A stretch of 64,000 nucleotides of DNA from Pseudomonadales bacterium (GTDB lineage: Bacteria > Pseudomonadota > Gammaproteobacteria > Pseudomonadales > Pseudohongiellaceae): the NCBI GenBank assembly GCA_012103535.1, contig WLWQ01000001.1, forward strand, positions 1,370,280 through 1,434,279, written 5' to 3'. Of this stretch, positions 44,849 through 53,318 are shown in pieces; position 1 is the stretch's first letter, and each line of letters starts with the position of its first letter. Below the pieces are notes generated by a model, which was not told where the DNA came from, searched no databases, and worked only from the letters and a program-made list of their open reading frames with translations. The position numbers and the translations under genes are program-made.

Positions 44849-47305
44849 TTAGCGAATCCCGTGCTCAATATTCGTTAGTGTTCGTGCTTCACGAACCCGC
44901 TCCAAAGTCTTATGTAATTGCGGGTACTTCGCTGCAACTTTCCAAATCGCCTTATGGCTTATTCGAAGCAGCACACATGATGTACGGGCCTCAACATTGG
45001 CACTGCGTATATTCTCTCCAAGCAGTGCCATTTCCCCAAAAAAATCACCACTAACCAGAGTACCTAATACCTCAGGCGGGTCGCTATCAATCTCGATTGC
45101 CTGCGCTTCACCATCGATCAATATGTAGAGAGCATTCCCGGCCTCACCTTCACCGATAATGATGTCGCCACTCAGATAGGACACTCCATGGGTATGGTAA
45201 ACGATAGTATGGAGTGCTGCGTCGGGAAGTTCAGTAAACAGAGTGACAGCTCGAACATACTCTAGAGTTTTATCTTCATCCCTGGCCTTACGGAAACCCG
45301 CTTCATCCATTACGGTTCTCAGTTTTCGAGTAATGAGATTGAATGTTTTATCAGATAACTCACCCTGCACATGGGCTATATCCGTCGCGTGTAGCGCCGA
45401 AGCCAATGAGGCTCTGATGGCAAAGCCAGATTCGAAGTCTTCGTAGGCAACGGGAAATTCATTACGCACATCATCTAAGCGGTGCTGGAATCGATCACGT
45501 CGGACTGCATAAAATTTATCGAGTTCAGCTCGAATTGCATCCGACATTTCACTCGAGTTCTCAATTCGTAGAGCCACCGTGCGATACAAATGCAGATTGA
45601 TTACCGTATTCGTCAGATAGGCTTGTAATCGCAGGCGCAGATATTTCGATAGCGCCGCCGCTGCCCAGTCTTTTTCTCGAAAGGTTTTAACCAGGTAGCG
45701 ATCCAATTTTTTCAAACTGGAATGGCGTCTTCCATGGGCTAAATCACTGAGCGCCCCTGGATTTCTCGCCACATAGTCAATCATGCTGACTCTATCGTAG
45801 TGAATATCAACATACGCTGTATTTGGAATAACGCCTTCTCGATAAAGCCGATCCAGTTCACTAATTTCCCAACCCAGGGTGCGTAATTGCCAGTTATGCA
45901 TCAGGTCGCTTGCTGCAGCTGCTGCGTTGGTTTCAGCAATGGATTGTTTTAATGCCGTAGCGAGCTCTACTTGTTGCTCGCCTGAAATCATGTTGTTGGA
46001 AGTCAGCTCTTGTAAGCTCGCGTCAATACTGGCCTCAGCCCGTTGAATTCCGAGATCGAATTCAGTTTGCTGATAAGCATTTAGCTTATCGATACCGAGC
46101 TTGTTAATGAGAACTCGAATCGAAGGCGCGTTAACCAATAAGGTAAAAATCACCACGCCTGCAGTGAGATCTATTAGGAGTTGTTTCTCTGAAACTGTAT
46201 CAGGGATTAGTAATACCATCGCAATAGCGAGGCCACCTTTCAGTCCTCCCCACCACATGATGTGCTGCTCACCTCGGGTCACAATCGGCAGCCTGAACAA
46301 ACGGACGGCAAGAGGCACCAGCGAATACACCACACTGGCCCGCGCCAACTGCACTAACAAAATTGTGATGAATAACAATCCCAAGATTGAAGGAAGATTG
46401 CTAATGCTGATAGATAAGCCAATCAGAAGAAACAACAATGTATTACAGATCGAAGATAGAAATTCCCAGGCACTGTGGAGTGAATGAAGATCGTTCTCCT
46501 GTAATCGAGGCACTACTAATAAGCTCGAGGTTAAGGCGGCGAACGTAACGGCCATAACACCTGACACATGGAGCTGATGTTCGGCAATGATAAAGGCAAG
46601 ATAGGCTAGCGAGAGCGTGACTATCAATGTTCCTACTTGCGCAATTTTTAAGGCATTCATCAAACTGCTAACGATGAGACCCAGTATTATCCCGACCAAG
46701 GCTCCACCCAGAAACACGGTGAAAAATTCAAGAATTGAAGGCCCAACCTCAGTCAATTCGAACGTGCCTACCAGCACAATCCCTAACACAAGATTGAACA
46801 TTACGATTGCAGTGGCATCGTTAAATAGCGATTCGCCCTCCACTAAAACCGTCAACCGTTTAGGCGCACCTAATTCTTTAAACAGGCCGATGACAGCTAC
46901 CGGATCGGTAGCAGAAATTAGTGCGCCAAACAGCAAGGCGATGATAAACGGCAGCCCGGCAATACTGCTGAGCCCAAAAGCCACCAGGAAGCTGGAGATA
47001 AACAAGGCCGGAATCGCCAACATTAAGATCGGGGCAATATCTTTGCGCAATTGCCTGGCAGGTATGCCTAGTCCCGCTTCAAACACCAGTGCCGGTAGAA
47101 AGACAAAGAGAATAATGTCTGAAGTTAGGGTGAATTCATGAAGGATTTCGAACGCAGCGAAGTTATCGCTAAGCCACTGCAGTAGCACCCCGAGTAATAC
47201 CAGCATCACGGTATAGGGAATTGGCACTTTTCTGAACAAGGCCGCCATGACTACGCCAAGCATCAGAAACGCGACGACTATCAGCACTGTTTCCGGGACA
47301 GCCAT
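44849..47305 (-). CDS. cation/proton antiporter (NhaP type) with C-terminal cyclic-nucleotide-binding domain
   Basis: An 818-residue protein with AAGGGGA before the ATG. Residues 1-410 form the CPA1 antiporter domain with FLPALVFEAGLGI, SATDPVAVIGLFKELGAP, GESLFNDATAIVMFNLVLG and WWGGLKGGLAIAM. A long cytoplasmic helical region (about 420-680) leads to a cNMP-binding domain (about 690-800) with GEAGNALYILIDGEAQ and the phosphate-binding cassette FGEMALLGENIRSANV. The expected role is Na+ or K+ exchange for H+, tuned by cAMP or a related nucleotide. The cassette retains the Glu and Arg that bind cyclic nucleotides. It lies 116 bases upstream of the DUF1538 gene on the same strand. Confidence 0.92.
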   Translation of the reverse strand: MAVPETVLIVVAFLMLGVVMAALFRKVPIPYTVMLVLLGVLLQWLSDNFAAFEILHEFTLTSDIILFVFLPALVFEAGLGIPARQLRKDIAPILMLAIPALFISSFLVAFGLSSIAGLPFIIALLFGALISATDPVAVIGLFKELGAPKRLTVLVEGESLFNDATAIVMFNLVLGIVLVGTFELTEVGPSILEFFTVFLGGALVGIILGLIVSSLMNALKIAQVGTLIVTLSLAYLAFIIAEHQLHVSGVMAVTFAALTSSLLVVPRLQENDLHSLHSAWEFLSSICNTLLFLLIGLSISISNLPSILGLLFITILLVQLARASVVYSLVPLAVRLFRLPIVTRGEQHIMWWGGLKGGLAIAMVLLIPDTVSEKQLLIDLTAGVVIFTLLVNAPSIRVLINKLGIDKLNAYQQTEFDLGIQRAEASIDASLQELTSNNMISGEQQVELATALKQSIAETNAAAAASDLMHNWQLRTLGWEISELDRLYREGVIPNTAYVDIHYDRVSMIDYVARNPGALSDLAHGRRHSSLKKLDRYLVKTFREKDWAAAALSKYLRLRLQAYLTNTVINLHLYRTVALRIENSSEMSDAIRAELDKFYAVRRDRFQHRLDDVRNEFPVAYEDFESGFAIRASLASALHATDIAHVQGELSDKTFNLITRKLRTVMDEAGFRKARDEDKTLEYVRAVTLFTELPDAALHTIVYHTHGVSYLSGDIIIGEGEAGNALYILIDGEAQAIEIDSDPPEVLGTLVSGDFFGEMALLGENIRSANVEARTSCVLLRISHKAIWKVAAKYPQLHKTLERVREARTLTNIEHGIR

Positions 47306-47560
47306 AGGAATCCCCTTTTTGGCTGCAGAAACCCTAGCATGTTGCCTTTGCGAGAAAGACGATCTGCATCAATGTAAGAGGTGTGCGCAGATTAGAGCGC
47401 AGATTGCCAATCGAAGAGTCCAACCAGCATAGCTGCGCATTCCCCTTGCAGAATTCAGCCGGACAAGGCAAGCTTTTGCTTGTAATAGCGCAGGTATATA
47501 AAAGAAGGTAGATACATAGATAGATAAGAAGAATCAGCCCTCAACAAGAAGGTACTTAGC

Positions 47561-48778
47561 ATGACCCGCCGTATTAGAAGAATAGCAATTTGGCCCGGGA
47601 TCCCTGTCATCCTCTCCCTTTCTCTTCTCAGTGTTTCCCTCCTCTCAAGCCAAGCCTTTGCGGCTGAGACTCGAGGCTATGTGATCTCCATGGTGCACAC
47701 TGCCGCCTATTACGATGAACAAACCTGCCCCGACGGGACTAACGGTTCCCGCCCCGATGTGTTGATCAGAAGGGTAATGAAGGATGGCTATGATCGTGAA
47801 GAAGCCATTCGCATCGTTAGCAATATTCGCCTGAATGGTGGTCGCGACGATGATGGCAACCTGGTGGGTTCTGCGATTGTCCTGGGAGGTGGTGCCAGTT
47901 TCGGTGGCGATCAGAGCTGGAATGGCTTCGATTTCAATCCTGCCAATGTACCCAGCGTACTGCCTGATCCCAATGCCCTAAATGCACAAGGACGTTTTGC
48001 ACTTGGCTTGAATTTAGATGGCCAGGTGGGACCCGATTCCTGGGAACATCCTGCGACTGGCGAGCGCGGAATCGATAATCAAATGTGGCGCGTACTAGGT
48101 TGTTGGGACGTTTACTATGTGAATAAACCGGTTAATCCTTACAACGAAGGCATCGCCTGGGATACTGCCGTGGACGCGATGCCAGCCTGGTTGATTTCAA
48201 TTACTGGTGAAGATCTAAGTCAGGACGGTGAAGTGACGGTAACTTTTGATCGGGCAATCAATATTCCACTTAGGGATGCCTACGGCAGCATCATGTCCGG
48301 CGCCAGTTTTGCCGTTGATCAAAATCCACGATCCCATTCTGAATTTAACGGACAAATTAAAGACAAGGTACTCACCATCGAACCCGGCTTTTTTTATATG
48401 CAGGGTGAGTCTCAGTTCTATCCCCACCTGCAATTTAGTCGCACTCAGCTGCGCTTCGAACTGAAAGAAGATGGCAGCATGGAAGGCCATATCGGCGGCT
48501 ACCAACCCTGGCGCGATTACTACCATTATCTTTCCGTGCGTGGTGAAACCGATGGCATGATCGACCTGATCGGCATCTTTTATGATCTGAAACGATTTGC
48601 CGATGCCGAGCCGGATCCAGCAACCGGCGAAAATACTGCTATCTCCGCAGCCTATTTCATTGAAGCGGTACCGGCATTTCACGTTGATGGTAGTGGCAAC
48701 TTATTAGCTGACTCTGTTGGACCAGGACCTGAGTTCAGTGGCCCAGCAGTCAGTCAATATTCCAATAGCGAGCAATAA
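47561..48778 (+). CDS. exported protein of unknown function heading the DUF1592/DUF1552 operon
   Basis: A 405-residue protein with AAGAAGGT upstream and a signal peptide (hydrophobic residues 12-34, cut near AFAAE). Mature features are YVISMVHTAAYYDEQTCPDG, an EEAIRIVSNIRLNGGRDDDGN segment, VLGGGASFGGDQSWNGFDFN and NQMWRVLGCWDVYYV; the two cysteines could pair. No domain is recognised. It is followed 4 bases later by the DUF1592 gene start, and its downstream genes form a recurrent set, so it probably shares their periplasmic or surface role. The function is not known. Confidence 0.78.
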   Translation: MTRRIRRIAIWPGIPVILSLSLLSVSLLSSQAFAAETRGYVISMVHTAAYYDEQTCPDGTNGSRPDVLIRRVMKDGYDREEAIRIVSNIRLNGGRDDDGNLVGSAIVLGGGASFGGDQSWNGFDFNPANVPSVLPDPNALNAQGRFALGLNLDGQVGPDSWEHPATGERGIDNQMWRVLGCWDVYYVNKPVNPYNEGIAWDTAVDAMPAWLISITGEDLSQDGEVTVTFDRAINIPLRDAYGSIMSGASFAVDQNPRSHSEFNGQIKDKVLTIEPGFFYMQGESQFYPHLQFSRTQLRFELKEDGSMEGHIGGYQPWRDYYHYLSVRGETDGMIDLIGIFYDLKRFADAEPDPATGENTAISAAYFIEAVPAFHVDGSGNLLADSVGPGPEFSGPAVSQYSNSEQ

Positions 48779-48782
48779 GCAA

Positions 48783-50438
48783 ATGGAATTCGAACCTCGC
48801 CACAATAAAAAATTATGTTTAAGTGCATTGTTGGCAATGCTGGTTCTTGCACTGCCAAATAGCGTATTTGCTCAATCATCAAATGATGAACAAATAACCT
48901 TTGTTAGGTTATCCCCAGATCAATACCGCAATTCCATTCGCGACATCTTTGGCGAAAGTATTCAAGTCAGCGGTAATGCTGCAAGTGGCGGTGTACGTGA
49001 AGCCGGCTTGATGGCGGTTGGAGGAAGGCGACTGACACTGAGCGCTTCAGAAGTAGAATCCTATGAGGTACTAGCACTTGATATTGCCGGTCAGGTACTA
49101 AGCCAGAGTCGTCGCTCTACCTTAATACCTTGTTCGCCTCAGAATGAAATCGCAATTGACAATGCCTGCGCTAGCGAATTTATCAGCACTGTCGGGCTGC
49201 ATTTGTTTCGGCGACCCTTAAGCGAAAACGAAGTCGAGACCTATGCCGAAATGGCTGCAGCCGCAACTAGTTCCCTCGGTGATTTTTACGTGGGTCTACA
49301 GGCGGCTTTAGTTGGCATGATGGTGTCGCCGGATTTTCTCTTTCGCATCGAACGCAGCGTACCTAATCCTGAATTACCGGGCACACGCCAACTGGACGCC
49401 TGGTCCCGTGCTTCACGTTTGAGTTTTTTCCTTTGGGACACCACACCAAATCCAGCATTACTCGAAGCCGCGCGCTCTGGCGAATTGATGTTTGAGGACG
49501 GACTGAATCAGCAAGTCGGACGAATGATGACATCAACCAGGATCGAAGATGGATTGCGTGCCTTCTTTGCCGACAGGCTTGCCTTCGATCGCTTCGATAC
49601 TCTGGATATCGACACTACTTTGTATCCGAAATTTACCAAGAATGTCGAAGACGAGGCGCGAGAACAAACCTTGCGGACCATCTCCGATCATCTACTAAAT
49701 CAAGAAGCAGACTATCGCGAACTATTCGATTCACGCCAAACTTTTTTAACTCCTGCTTTGGCCGCACTCTACGGTGTACCGATTCCTATTCGACAAGAAC
49801 TCGGCGGTCGTGTGCCCTGGGTTTCCTATGAGTATCCGCAAGATCATGTCCGTGTAGGTTTGTTAGGCCAGGCTACTTTCTTATCGTTGTTTTCCCATCC
49901 GGGAGCATCCTCCCCTACTCTCCGTGGCAAGGCGGTGAGAGAACATTTGTTGTGTCAGACAATTCCACCTCCACCTGGAGACGTGGACTTTAGTCTAGTG
50001 CGGGACACCGACAATCCAGACTTTAAGACAGTGCGTGATCGTCTTACTCAACATCGGGATAATCCCACTTGTGCCGGCTGTCATATGCTGATGGATCCCG
50101 TTGGTTTAGCGCTGGAAGTATTCGATGCTTCCGGGGTTTATCGCACCATGGAAAATGGAGCGCCCATCGATACTTCCGGAGAATGGGCTGGCCAGGAATA
50201 CGGCGATATAAGAGAACTTGCGACGCTGCTGAAAGATGATCCAACCCTGACCTCCTGCCTGGTGCAGCGCGCTTACAATTATGGAACGGCAAGAGAACCT
50301 ACCCGGGCTGAGGTACAATGGCTCAACGCGACCCATGTACAGTTGAGAAACGATGGTGTGCGCTGGCGTGAACTGATACAGCGCATTTCTAGCAATCCTG
50401 ATTTTTACACCGTTCCCGATTCTGCGGTGGAAAACTAA
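48783..50438 (+). CDS. DUF1592-type haem protein (DUF1587/1595/1592/1588/1585 architecture)
   Basis: About 551 residues from the ATG at 48783; a longer frame to 48717 overlaps the upstream gene and is less likely. A signal peptide ends near SVFAQ. Domains in order: DUF1587 (LSPDQYRNSIRDIFG), DUF1595 (HLFRRPLSENEVETY), DUF1592 (SRASRLSFFLWDTTPNPALLE), DUF1588 with haem motif CAGCHMLMDPVGLALE, and DUF1585 (LVQRAYNYGTAREPTRAE). Such proteins are abundant in Planctomycetes and some marine Proteobacteria and nearly always pair with DUF1552, as here. Redox role inferred; substrate unknown. The usual separate N-terminal cytochrome domain is absent. Confidence 0.88.
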   Translation: MEFEPRHNKKLCLSALLAMLVLALPNSVFAQSSNDEQITFVRLSPDQYRNSIRDIFGESIQVSGNAASGGVREAGLMAVGGRRLTLSASEVESYEVLALDIAGQVLSQSRRSTLIPCSPQNEIAIDNACASEFISTVGLHLFRRPLSENEVETYAEMAAAATSSLGDFYVGLQAALVGMMVSPDFLFRIERSVPNPELPGTRQLDAWSRASRLSFFLWDTTPNPALLEAARSGELMFEDGLNQQVGRMMTSTRIEDGLRAFFADRLAFDRFDTLDIDTTLYPKFTKNVEDEAREQTLRTISDHLLNQEADYRELFDSRQTFLTPALAALYGVPIPIRQELGGRVPWVSYEYPQDHVRVGLLGQATFLSLFSHPGASSPTLRGKAVREHLLCQTIPPPPGDVDFSLVRDTDNPDFKTVRDRLTQHRDNPTCAGCHMLMDPVGLALEVFDASGVYRTMENGAPIDTSGEWAGQEYGDIRELATLLKDDPTLTSCLVQRAYNYGTAREPTRAEVQWLNATHVQLRNDGVRWRELIQRISSNPDFYTVPDSAVEN

Positions 50439-50452
50439 GGGAGTGAAAATCG

Positions 50453-51793
50453 ATGCAAAGTAAAAACCGAAAATTTACTCGCCGCTCATTATTACGAGGC
50501 GCAATCAAAGGCTCTGCCGTGCTAATGAGCTTGCCGGTGCTGGAAAGCTTTCTCAATGAAAACGGCACTGCCTTCGCCGACGGTGTCGAACTGCCTCCCT
50601 GTTTTGGCAGTTGGTTTTTTGGACTTGGACTAACACCCGGTCGCTGGGAACCGGAAGTTATTGGCTCAGGTTACGAACTTCCTGAACACATTGCTGCTTT
50701 AAATTCTGTTAGAGACAAGCTAAATGTTTATAGCGGTCTGCAAGTTTTTCTCGACGGCAAAGTAAACCAGAATCATATCTCTGGCGCCCAGGGACAAATG
50801 ACTGGCATCGTGACTAGAAGCGCCGCCGATTACGATGAAAGTTTCGATGCCATAATCGACAAGCAATTCGGTGCAAATGTGCGTTTCCGCACTTTAGAAG
50901 TGGCTTGTGACGGTAACGCCAGTTCCGGTTGGACAGCCCGGGGCAAGAACGGTAAAACACCTTGCCAGATTTCACCGCTTGAACTTTATCGAAGAATTTA
51001 TGGCGAAGGTTTTATCGATCCTAACCAGGCAGAGTTTACTCCAGATCCTGAAGTGATGGTTCGACACAGTGTTCTTTCCGCGGTAACTGAACAACGGCAG
51101 AAACTCATGAACTCGGTTTCCGTCGATGACCGTTCGCGACTGGATGAATATTTCACCTCACTAAGAGATGTGGAACAGAAGCTGGCTTTCGAACTCGAAC
51201 GCCCCGCTCCATTACCGGCTTGCTCAATTCCGAATTTGAATGACGAAGAAATCGGCACGATGGTAGCGCAAGTACAAAACACCCACCGTCAATTTGCAAC
51301 CTTGCTCTCTCATGCTCTGGCCTGCGGTCAAACTCGCATTTTTCACGTCACCCTGGGTAACGCATTTTCCACATTGCGATTACCAGGCGAACCAAGCGCT
51401 TATCATGCATTAACTCATGAAGAGCCAATCGATCCTGAGCTAGGTTTTCAGCCTAAGTGTAAAGTGATCGGTGAACAGTGCATGGGATTCCTCGCTGAAC
51501 TGTTAGAGGCGATGGATTCAATCCAAGAAGGTGACGGTACACTGCTGGATCGCAGTGTAGTTTTTGCTTTTACCGACCACGGCGAGGCTAGATTGCATTC
51601 AATGAAAAACTTGCCAGTGTTTACCGCTGGCAGTGCCGGTGGACGCCTGAAGACTGGTATTCATGTCGCGGCTGAAGGCGACGCAGCTACTCGGGTAGGC
51701 CTTACTGTGCAGAAGGCACTCGGTGTGGTTAGTAACAGATGGGGAACCGACTCTAACGAAGTAACTACGCCGTTCAGTGAGGTGCTTGCGTGA
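50453..51793 (+). CDS. Tat-exported DUF1552 protein
   Basis: A 446-residue protein with GGGAGTG before the ATG, starting 14 bases after the DUF1592 stop. It has a twin-arginine signal (TRRSLLRGAIKGS, then a hydrophobic stretch) and the DUF1552 features FFGLGLTPGRWEPE, HISGAQGQMTG, DARFRTLEVAC-like FRTLEVACDG and a late VVFAFTDHGEARLHS that resembles the metal-binding region of the alkaline-phosphatase/sulfatase-like fold. Tat export suggests a cofactor or metal bound before export. It is the known partner of DUF1592 proteins. Enzymatic activity not established. Confidence 0.88.
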   Translation: MQSKNRKFTRRSLLRGAIKGSAVLMSLPVLESFLNENGTAFADGVELPPCFGSWFFGLGLTPGRWEPEVIGSGYELPEHIAALNSVRDKLNVYSGLQVFLDGKVNQNHISGAQGQMTGIVTRSAADYDESFDAIIDKQFGANVRFRTLEVACDGNASSGWTARGKNGKTPCQISPLELYRRIYGEGFIDPNQAEFTPDPEVMVRHSVLSAVTEQRQKLMNSVSVDDRSRLDEYFTSLRDVEQKLAFELERPAPLPACSIPNLNDEEIGTMVAQVQNTHRQFATLLSHALACGQTRIFHVTLGNAFSTLRLPGEPSAYHALTHEEPIDPELGFQPKCKVIGEQCMGFLAELLEAMDSIQEGDGTLLDRSVVFAFTDHGEARLHSMKNLPVFTAGSAGGRLKTGIHVAAEGDAATRVGLTVQKALGVVSNRWGTDSNEVTTPFSEVLA

Positions 51794-53112
51794 TTCGCAA
51801 TATAACCGCTCAAAAATTTTCGCTTTCGCTTTTAGTAGCGTGCTCCGTTTTAGTGTCCTCATTTTCCTTAGCACAATCTTCAAGCACTCCCGCATCGACG
51901 CCGACCGGAATTATGTTAGTTGAAGTCCACCGTGAAGAAGGATTCTCCTCCGATCAATATTTTTGGACCCGGCTCGGTGACAGCGATGGCAATACTCTGT
52001 TGTATTTCACCGGTTCTGCAGATTCTTTTTCTTATCAATTCAGTCCAGTGCTGGCAGATGAAGGTGCAGTTGCATTCGATGATTGGACTTTGGTTCCCTT
52101 TCAAGACTTGCAACAGTGGGCCTACCAGTCACGACCTTTGTTCACCTGGTCACAGGAAGAGGAGCCCGGCCAGATTGCTCTTAACCTGGCTTTATATGGA
52201 CCAGGACTTAATGGCGAGGCGCCACTGTCTGAAAATAGAAGAGGGGCATTAATACCACCGGAAGGATGGCAGGTCGCACGCTTTACGCCCACAGAAACTG
52301 CAAATATACCTGACGGATTCGATCTGCAATTATTGGATTCAGGCCAGGGTGTGGTACTTACCAATTTCGAAGGGTATTCGCTGTATGGTTTTACCGATAA
52401 CAACTATGCAGCCAGCGCCTGTACCGATAACGCTTGTTATGAACAATGGCTTCCAGTAGCAGCCCCTGCCCTTGCTATTGGCATAGGCGAATTTTCTATC
52501 GTCGATCGAATCGATGCAACCAGACAATGGGCGTTTCGCGGAAAGCCTTTATTTAAATTCAAAGGTGATTTGTTAGCCGGTGATGTAAACGGCCGCAATC
52601 AACACGAACGCATGCAACTCGCACTCGTGAAAGAAAACTTCAATCCTGAAGGCGTTATAGTTTCTGCTCAGCCTGGTTACGGCGACATCTTTACCTTGAA
52701 CGGCAAGACCCTCTATTTCGGTTCCGCTTTTGAGAAATACTGGGGCGGACGCAACTTACGGGGCAGTTTTGAAATCGCCTACTTCAAAGGCAAACGCCTA
52801 GGGGGTGACGCCTGTATAAATGAAGACTGCCTGACCACCTGGCAACCCTTTGCAGCTCCCGCCGATGCAACATCTAATGGATTCTGGGAAGTTGTCACTC
52901 GCCGTGATGGCAGCAAACAATGGGCCTACAAGGGATTTGCACTTTATACCAACAGCTACGACGAAGCCCCCGGCCAGATGCTTGGTCATAGCATCTACGA
53001 AATCGCCGATGTGGACGGTGATGAGGCAGCTATTGCTCGCACCAAGCAGCTAGCAGAAGTTGGCAATGCGCTCGGTGGTGCTGGTGTGTATTGGAGTGTG
53101 GCCAAGCCTTAG
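51790..53112 (+). CDS. exported Yx(FWY)xxD-motif protein (PF03640-like repeats)
   Basis: A 440-residue protein whose GTG start overlaps the DUF1552 stop (GTGA), so it is translationally coupled. The signal peptide ends near SLAQ. Two or three repeats resemble the predicted lipoprotein family with Yx(FWY)xxD: GYSLYGFTDN with SACTDNACYEQWLPVAAP, and GKTLYFGSAF with GGDACINEDCLTTWQPFAAP, plus QWAYKGFALYTNSYDEAPGQ. Each repeat carries a CxxxxC pair and a W(Q/L)PxxAP end. No lipobox is visible, so it is probably soluble in the periplasm. A role in electron transfer or cofactor binding with the operon's haem protein is inference. Confidence 0.82.
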   Translation: MIRNITAQKFSLSLLVACSVLVSSFSLAQSSSTPASTPTGIMLVEVHREEGFSSDQYFWTRLGDSDGNTLLYFTGSADSFSYQFSPVLADEGAVAFDDWTLVPFQDLQQWAYQSRPLFTWSQEEEPGQIALNLALYGPGLNGEAPLSENRRGALIPPEGWQVARFTPTETANIPDGFDLQLLDSGQGVVLTNFEGYSLYGFTDNNYAASACTDNACYEQWLPVAAPALAIGIGEFSIVDRIDATRQWAFRGKPLFKFKGDLLAGDVNGRNQHERMQLALVKENFNPEGVIVSAQPGYGDIFTLNGKTLYFGSAFEKYWGGRNLRGSFEIAYFKGKRLGGDACINEDCLTTWQPFAAPADATSNGFWEVVTRRDGSKQWAYKGFALYTNSYDEAPGQMLGHSIYEIADVDGDEAAIARTKQLAEVGNALGGAGVYWSVAKP

Positions 53113-53137
53113 CTGACAATTTTAAGGAAATTGTCGG
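53113..53137 (+). terminator. hairpin closing the DUF1592/DUF1552 operon
   Basis: GACAATTT (53115-53122) and AAATTGTC (53128-53135) are perfect arms around TAAGG, extended by one G-U and one C-G pair. The stem begins right after the stop codon. No T-run follows, so efficiency is uncertain. Confidence 0.5.
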
Positions 53138-53318
53138 TCTCGAATTCGTAGACCATTCGGCACACACATTTTACTTCGCTCTCCCACTGTGGCAAGAGCA
53201 ATACTGGCGCCCTCTTCAACAAGCCAACTGATTTCACAGGGGAACTTTCCTGTTACCTCGAAGGACTAAATAAAGACTTCTTAACAATAAAAATTTCTCC
53301 ATAGCTGAATTTAAAATT

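Noticed and set aside
46617..47141. 174-codon antisense frame inside the antiporter gene
   Set aside because: Shadow of the membrane-segment codons; rich in Asn/Thr/Pro without motif.
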